Source: an uncultured Lacticaseibacillus sp. (GTDB taxonomy: Bacteria; Bacillota; Bacilli; Lactobacillales; Lactobacillaceae). From it: DNA of 45,233 nucleotides. Below, piece after piece: positions 41,728 to 45,233 of this stretch. Numbering within the stretch: position 1 is the stretch's first letter; the number at the start of each line of letters is the position of its first letter. Location of the stretch: assembly GCA_934370925.1 (NCBI GenBank), contig CAKRNG010000018.1, forward strand, positions 1 to 45,233. The letters run 5' to 3'. The notes beneath the pieces were generated by a model. It made no database searches and was not told the DNA's origin. It worked only from the letters and a program-made list of their open reading frames with translations. The translations under genes and the position numbers were made by a program.

Positions 41728-44700
41728 ATGCAACGCAGGCGAAGCGAAGATACCAAAGTTCATTACAAGATGTATAAGGACGGCAAGAAGTGGGTCTATG
41801 CCGGCCTTTTTGTCGTTGCACTGAGCGGGACCGCGATTGCGCAGTCGGTGCTGGCACCAATGGCACCGGTACGAGCAGACACGGGGGCAACAGGGGACGG
41901 CACGGTTGTTGACATTACGGCCAGCGGGACAAGCACGGTTAATTACAACAATGATCTTGTCCAGGCGCTGAAGTCGCAGAATTTGACGCTGACTGTCGAT
42001 GGTGATAGTTGGAGTATTACGGCCAACAGTAGCCGGGAGAAAGTCTCCCTAGACACTGTGCTGACTGGTGCAGGTTTCCCAACAGACGCACAGCTTACGA
42101 ACCCGACTGATGCAGACAATGAAGCAGCCATCTTGGACTACCTACACACGAGTGGGCTCGTGGCTGAAAAGGGTGGGACTTCCGCAACTGGAACAATTGC
42201 GAACCAGTTGATGACCAGTGGCAGTCTTACGGTGCAAGATAAGGACTTGAACGGCAGTAAGTCCTACTCGAATAGTAATTATTCCGGAATTGTTGGTGGG
42301 AATATTGTCATTGACGGTGAGCATAAGCCGTCTAATAATCTGCTGATTGCAAACGGCGGTGCAATCAAAGGGGTTGGTACTGTCCCAGGGAACCTGAAGG
42401 ACGTTATCTCCTCGTATGGCTTCACTGATGATTCCATTGCGGATAAGCTTGCCGAACTGAAAACTGCGGTTATGGCTATCGCAAAGGACTATGAAGCCAA
42501 AGCAACGGCCAAGGCAAATGAGTTTACGGTCAATGGTGAGGGTGTAGAACTTCCTGTCATGAGTTCAGCGACGAACACACTGGATGATGGGACGACACGT
42601 GTCTTCGTATACGACACCGACAAGTACAGTGGCCTGAAACTGGATAATTTCGGCAACTACACTGGCAATGTTGTGGTTGTTATTACTGGGAGCAAGCCTT
42701 TCGTAACGACTGGGAACATCAATCCCAACGATAACGCAAAGCTGATTTTCGTTAACACAACCGGGCTGGATTTGACCTTCGAAAATGACAATGCCCAATC
42801 AGGCGCTGTAATCCTTGCGCCTGATTCTGACTACTCGACGACAAAAGAAGCGGGGATGGGTGGTTTTGTTCAAACACTGAATGGGGCCATCGTGGATGAA
42901 ACGCTGACCAAGGTGGGTGAACCAACCGAGCCAGTTGGTGAAGGCTCCGGTACCGACACGCCAACTGGACACACCGGTGATGACGACGATGATGAACCGA
43001 AACAGACGACCACGACGACCGAGAAGTCGGTTACCGTAACGCAGAACGTGAAATCTAAGTACGCCGAAGATCAGGATACTGACAAGAAGACCGTTACGTC
43101 CGCAACCGGCGACAACAAGGATAAGACCGTCAAGGAAGCTGAAGAAGACAATCCCCTTCCAGAAGAGACGACCAAGACGGAAGTTATCACGTACGACGAA
43201 GAAAAAGACGACGCGACCGGTGAAGTGGTTAGCCGGAGCAACATCAAGATTAACGGTCAGGCTATCGAAGACTTCGGGGGCGAAGATGGCGTCTATGACA
43301 CAACTGACGCAGCGCTCGAAAACGCGGTGGCTGTTGACGGCTTTACCGTTACGCTTGGTGATGGCGCGGATAACTGGGGTCTTGATGAGAAGACGCTGAT
43401 TGATCAGATTCAGTCTGGCGCCACCATCACCGACGAAGAACGTAGCCAGGAACTGACGCTGGTTTACACACCTGACGAAACAAGCACGACGGAAACGGCG
43501 CAGATTCCTTGGTATGTTGACTATGATGTGGACGCTGACGACGGCGAGGAGGTTCTGGAAGAGAACGGCATCGAGGATACGGAATATTCCGTTGAAGTGA
43601 GCTACACGAAGACGGTCTCGAACACGGGTAAGACGAGCCTCAGTAATTACGAAATCGTTGGGGAGCTACCTAATATCGAGATTCCAGCCATTGCTGGTTA
43701 CGGTGTTTCCGTTCGTGGTGCGCTGACGGCAGAAGTTCTGACGTCGATGTTGAACCAGAACAGCACCGGCGATGGTGCATTAACATTCGTTTCAACATCC
43801 GTTAATTACACTCCAGCAGAGCAGCAGGCGGTTATTCATTACGTTGATGAAAACAATCACGAAATTTCCTCCACGAGTGAAGCGGGCGAAACCGGCGAAG
43901 CTATCAAAGTAGATCCAATTGAAATTTCAGGGTACACGCTGGATGATGGTCAAACCTTCACGTATGACTATGATGACGATGAAGAAGTGACGCAGGATAT
44001 CTACGTTCACTACACAGCCATCAAGGCAGACGCCAGCGTGCAGATTATCGATGACACAACGAAGGAAACGCTCGACACCCTGACCTTTACCGGGAAGCAG
44101 GGCGCTACAATCGACTTTGGTACCGCAGAAGATGAAGTGACCGGTTACGAAGAAGCAGGGTACGAACGTGTCAGCGACGATACGGACGGCATCAGCGCAA
44201 CGTATGGTGACGGCACGGGTACGTATGAGATTCACGTGCAGCACCAAGTAGATGTTTCTTCTATGGAAACAACATTTACAGTTAACTATTCTGGTGATGT
44301 TCCAGAAGGCGTTAAGGATAACATTCAGCGCGTTACATGGGATGTGGTCACTGACCTTGTAACGGGGGATACCACATACACACCAGAAACTCAGTTCGAG
44401 ACGGTTGATGTACCGATTGTTGAAGGTTATACGTCTACTGAAACAGTGGTTACACCTGATACGCTCGAAACACAGACTCGCGAACCTAAGAAGTCACACG
44501 TTAATGTTGAGTTCACTCTCGAAAAGCAGGTAAAGACGCAGGTAGGCACACCGCTGAGTGTGACCGAGGATGATTACCACGCGACGAAGACGCAGGTAGG
44601 CACACCGCTAAGCGTAACTGAAGATGATTATCACGCGACCAAGACGCAGGTAGGCACACCACTGAGTGTGACTGAAGATGATTATCATGAAACGAAGACA

Positions 44701-45233
44701 CAAGTAGGTACACCGCTAAGCGTAACTGAAGATGATTATCATGCGACAAAGACACAAGTAGGTACGCCACTGAGTGTGACCGAAGATGACTACCACGCGA
44801 CGAAGACACAAGTAGGTACACCACTGAGTGTGACCGAAGATGATTATCATGAAACGAAGACGCAGGTAGGTACGCCACTGAGTGTGACTGAAGATGATTA
44901 CCACGCGACAAAGACGCAGGTAGGTACGCCGCTAAGCGTGACCGAAGATGATTATCATGCGACAAAGACACAAGTAGGTACGCCACTGAGTGTGACCGAA
45001 GATGATTACCACGCGACAAAGACGCAGGTAGGTACGCCGCTAAGCGTGACCGAAGATGACTATCATGCGACAAAGACACAAGTAGGTACGCCACTGAGTG
45101 TGACCGAGGATGATTACCACGCGACGAAGACGCAGGTAGGCACACCGCTAAGCGTAACCGAAGATGATTATCATGAAACGAAGACGCAGGTAGGTACGCC
45201 ACTGAGTGTGACTGAAGATGATTACCACGCGAC
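41728..45233 (+). CDS. Giant surface adhesin with mucin-binding-like domains (truncated by the window)
   Basis: At least 1168 residues, continuing past the window. The N-terminus has a KxYKxGKxW-type signal (HYKMYKDGKKWVYAGLFVVA), used by accessory Sec export in lactobacilli, with cleavage near PVRADT. Residues about 50-400 resemble a 'choice-of-anchor A' adhesin domain (FVTTGNINPNDNAKLIFVN, then GAVILAPDSDYSTT). A charged linker follows. From about 690 on there are MucBP-like domains (AVIHYVDENNHEIS...IYVHY; ASVQIIDDTTKETLDTLTFT). From residue 936 on it is built of 18-residue repeats. The ATG follows AGGGGGG. No wall anchor is seen because the end is outside. The likely role is adhesion to mucus or a matrix. 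Confidence 0.9.
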   Translation, partial: MQRRRSEDTKVHYKMYKDGKKWVYAGLFVVALSGTAIAQSVLAPMAPVRADTGATGDGTVVDITASGTSTVNYNNDLVQALKSQNLTLTVDGDSWSITANSSREKVSLDTVLTGAGFPTDAQLTNPTDADNEAAILDYLHTSGLVAEKGGTSATGTIANQLMTSGSLTVQDKDLNGSKSYSNSNYSGIVGGNIVIDGEHKPSNNLLIANGGAIKGVGTVPGNLKDVISSYGFTDDSIADKLAELKTAVMAIAKDYEAKATAKANEFTVNGEGVELPVMSSATNTLDDGTTRVFVYDTDKYSGLKLDNFGNYTGNVVVVITGSKPFVTTGNINPNDNAKLIFVNTTGLDLTFENDNAQSGAVILAPDSDYSTTKEAGMGGFVQTLNGAIVDETLTKVGEPTEPVGEGSGTDTPTGHTGDDDDDEPKQTTTTTEKSVTVTQNVKSKYAEDQDTDKKTVTSATGDNKDKTVKEAEEDNPLPEETTKTEVITYDEEKDDATGEVVSRSNIKINGQAIEDFGGEDGVYDTTDAALENAVAVDGFTVTLGDGADNWGLDEKTLIDQIQSGATITDEERSQELTLVYTPDETSTTETAQIPWYVDYDVDADDGEEVLEENGIEDTEYSVEVSYTKTVSNTGKTSLSNYEIVGELPNIEIPAIAGYGVSVRGALTAEVLTSMLNQNSTGDGALTFVSTSVNYTPAEQQAVIHYVDENNHEISSTSEAGETGEAIKVDPIEISGYTLDDGQTFTYDYDDDEEVTQDIYVHYTAIKADASVQIIDDTTKETLDTLTFTGKQGATIDFGTAEDEVTGYEEAGYERVSDDTDGISATYGDGTGTYEIHVQHQVDVSSMETTFTVNYSGDVPEGVKDNIQRVTWDVVTDLVTGDTTYTPETQFETVDVPIVEGYTSTETVVTPDTLETQTREPKKSHVNVEFTLEKQVKTQVGTPLSVTEDDYHATKTQVGTPLSVTEDDYHATKTQVGTPLSVTEDDYHETKTQVGTPLSVTEDDYHATKTQVGTPLSVTEDDYHATKTQVGTPLSVTEDDYHETKTQVGTPLSVTEDDYHATKTQVGTPLSVTEDDYHATKTQVGTPLSVTEDDYHATKTQVGTPLSVTEDDYHATKTQVGTPLSVTEDDYHATKTQVGTPLSVTEDDYHETKTQVGTPLSVTEDDYHA
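44533..45233 (+). repeat. Array of 54-bp coding repeats (13 units to the window edge)
   Basis: Each unit encodes KTQVGTPLSVTEDDYHAT or the same with HET at the end (units 3, 6 and 12). Nothing else changes in the protein. At DNA level most third positions vary between two codons. Two unit types, with ctg-agt or cta-agc in the middle, mostly alternate, giving a 108-bp period. The thirteenth unit lacks its last base at the window end, so the array is longer than seen. Confidence 0.95.

Noticed and set aside
44513..45202. Long leftward reading frame across the adhesin repeats
   Set aside because: It is the antisense shadow of the 54-bp array (a multiple of three), with a low-complexity repeated product and no ribosome site.

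Overview
The window looks like chromosomal DNA from a lactic acid bacterium of the Lactobacillaceae with moderately high GC. Supporting signs are a leucine T-box in front of leuS, PTS plus 6-phospho-beta-glucosidase sugar genes, GntR/UTRA regulators, Bacillus-type glycine-betaine and glutamine ABC transporters, and a giant surface protein with a KxYKxGKxW-type signal peptide and mucin-binding-like domains. I cannot assign a genus from the sequence alone.

Layout. 0.2-7.2 kb: PAP2 phosphatase (minus strand), T-box-leuS, a MurJ/YtgP-type flippase and a PfkB sugar kinase. 8.3-20 kb: a dispersed aryl-beta-glucoside/cellobiose utilisation set (EIIC, EIIB, EIIA, two GH1 enzymes, two GntR/UTRA regulators), interleaved with an ACT-UPF0210 operon and a HAD phosphatase. 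20.4-25.3 kb: an M20 peptidase, a dicarboxylate/amino-acid symporter, tRNA-Val(UAC) and an MFS transporter. 25.9-28.9 kb: the three-gene OpuA glycine-betaine importer. 29.5-35.9 kb: translation and RNA genes (RsmC-like methyltransferase, tadA, SRP RNA, RluD-type pseudouridine synthase, rpmG, L10 leader-rplJ-rplL) plus a GNAT protein and a hypothetical. 36.4-40.8 kb: a Ser-rich anchored protein, a two-TM protein and a glnQHPP amino-acid importer. 41.7 kb to the end: the start of a large adhesin, cut off inside an array of 54-bp repeats.

The most unusual content is between the genes. At least five families of structured repeats (called A-E here) fill most long intergenic regions. They are nested or branched hairpins built from exchangeable modules. 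Stem sequences differ strongly between copies but stay complementary, which is the signature of selection for structure. All eight A copies lie in the same orientation, and seven of them end about 5-75 bp upstream of a recognisable promoter of a rightward gene. All three E copies begin directly after the stop codon of a rightward gene. Two intergenic regions share the order stop-E-B-A-promoter, and a third has stop-E-hairpin-A-promoter. C elements have terminal inverted repeats, and one sits inside the loop of an A element. A D module occurs both inside a C element and as a three-unit tandem array that covers the end of the EIIA gene. No transposase, RAYT or integrase is visible in the window, so the elements would have to be non-autonomous or served from elsewhere.

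All calls come from reading the sequence and translations. No database searches or folding programs were run, and coordinates of non-coding elements are approximate to a few bases.
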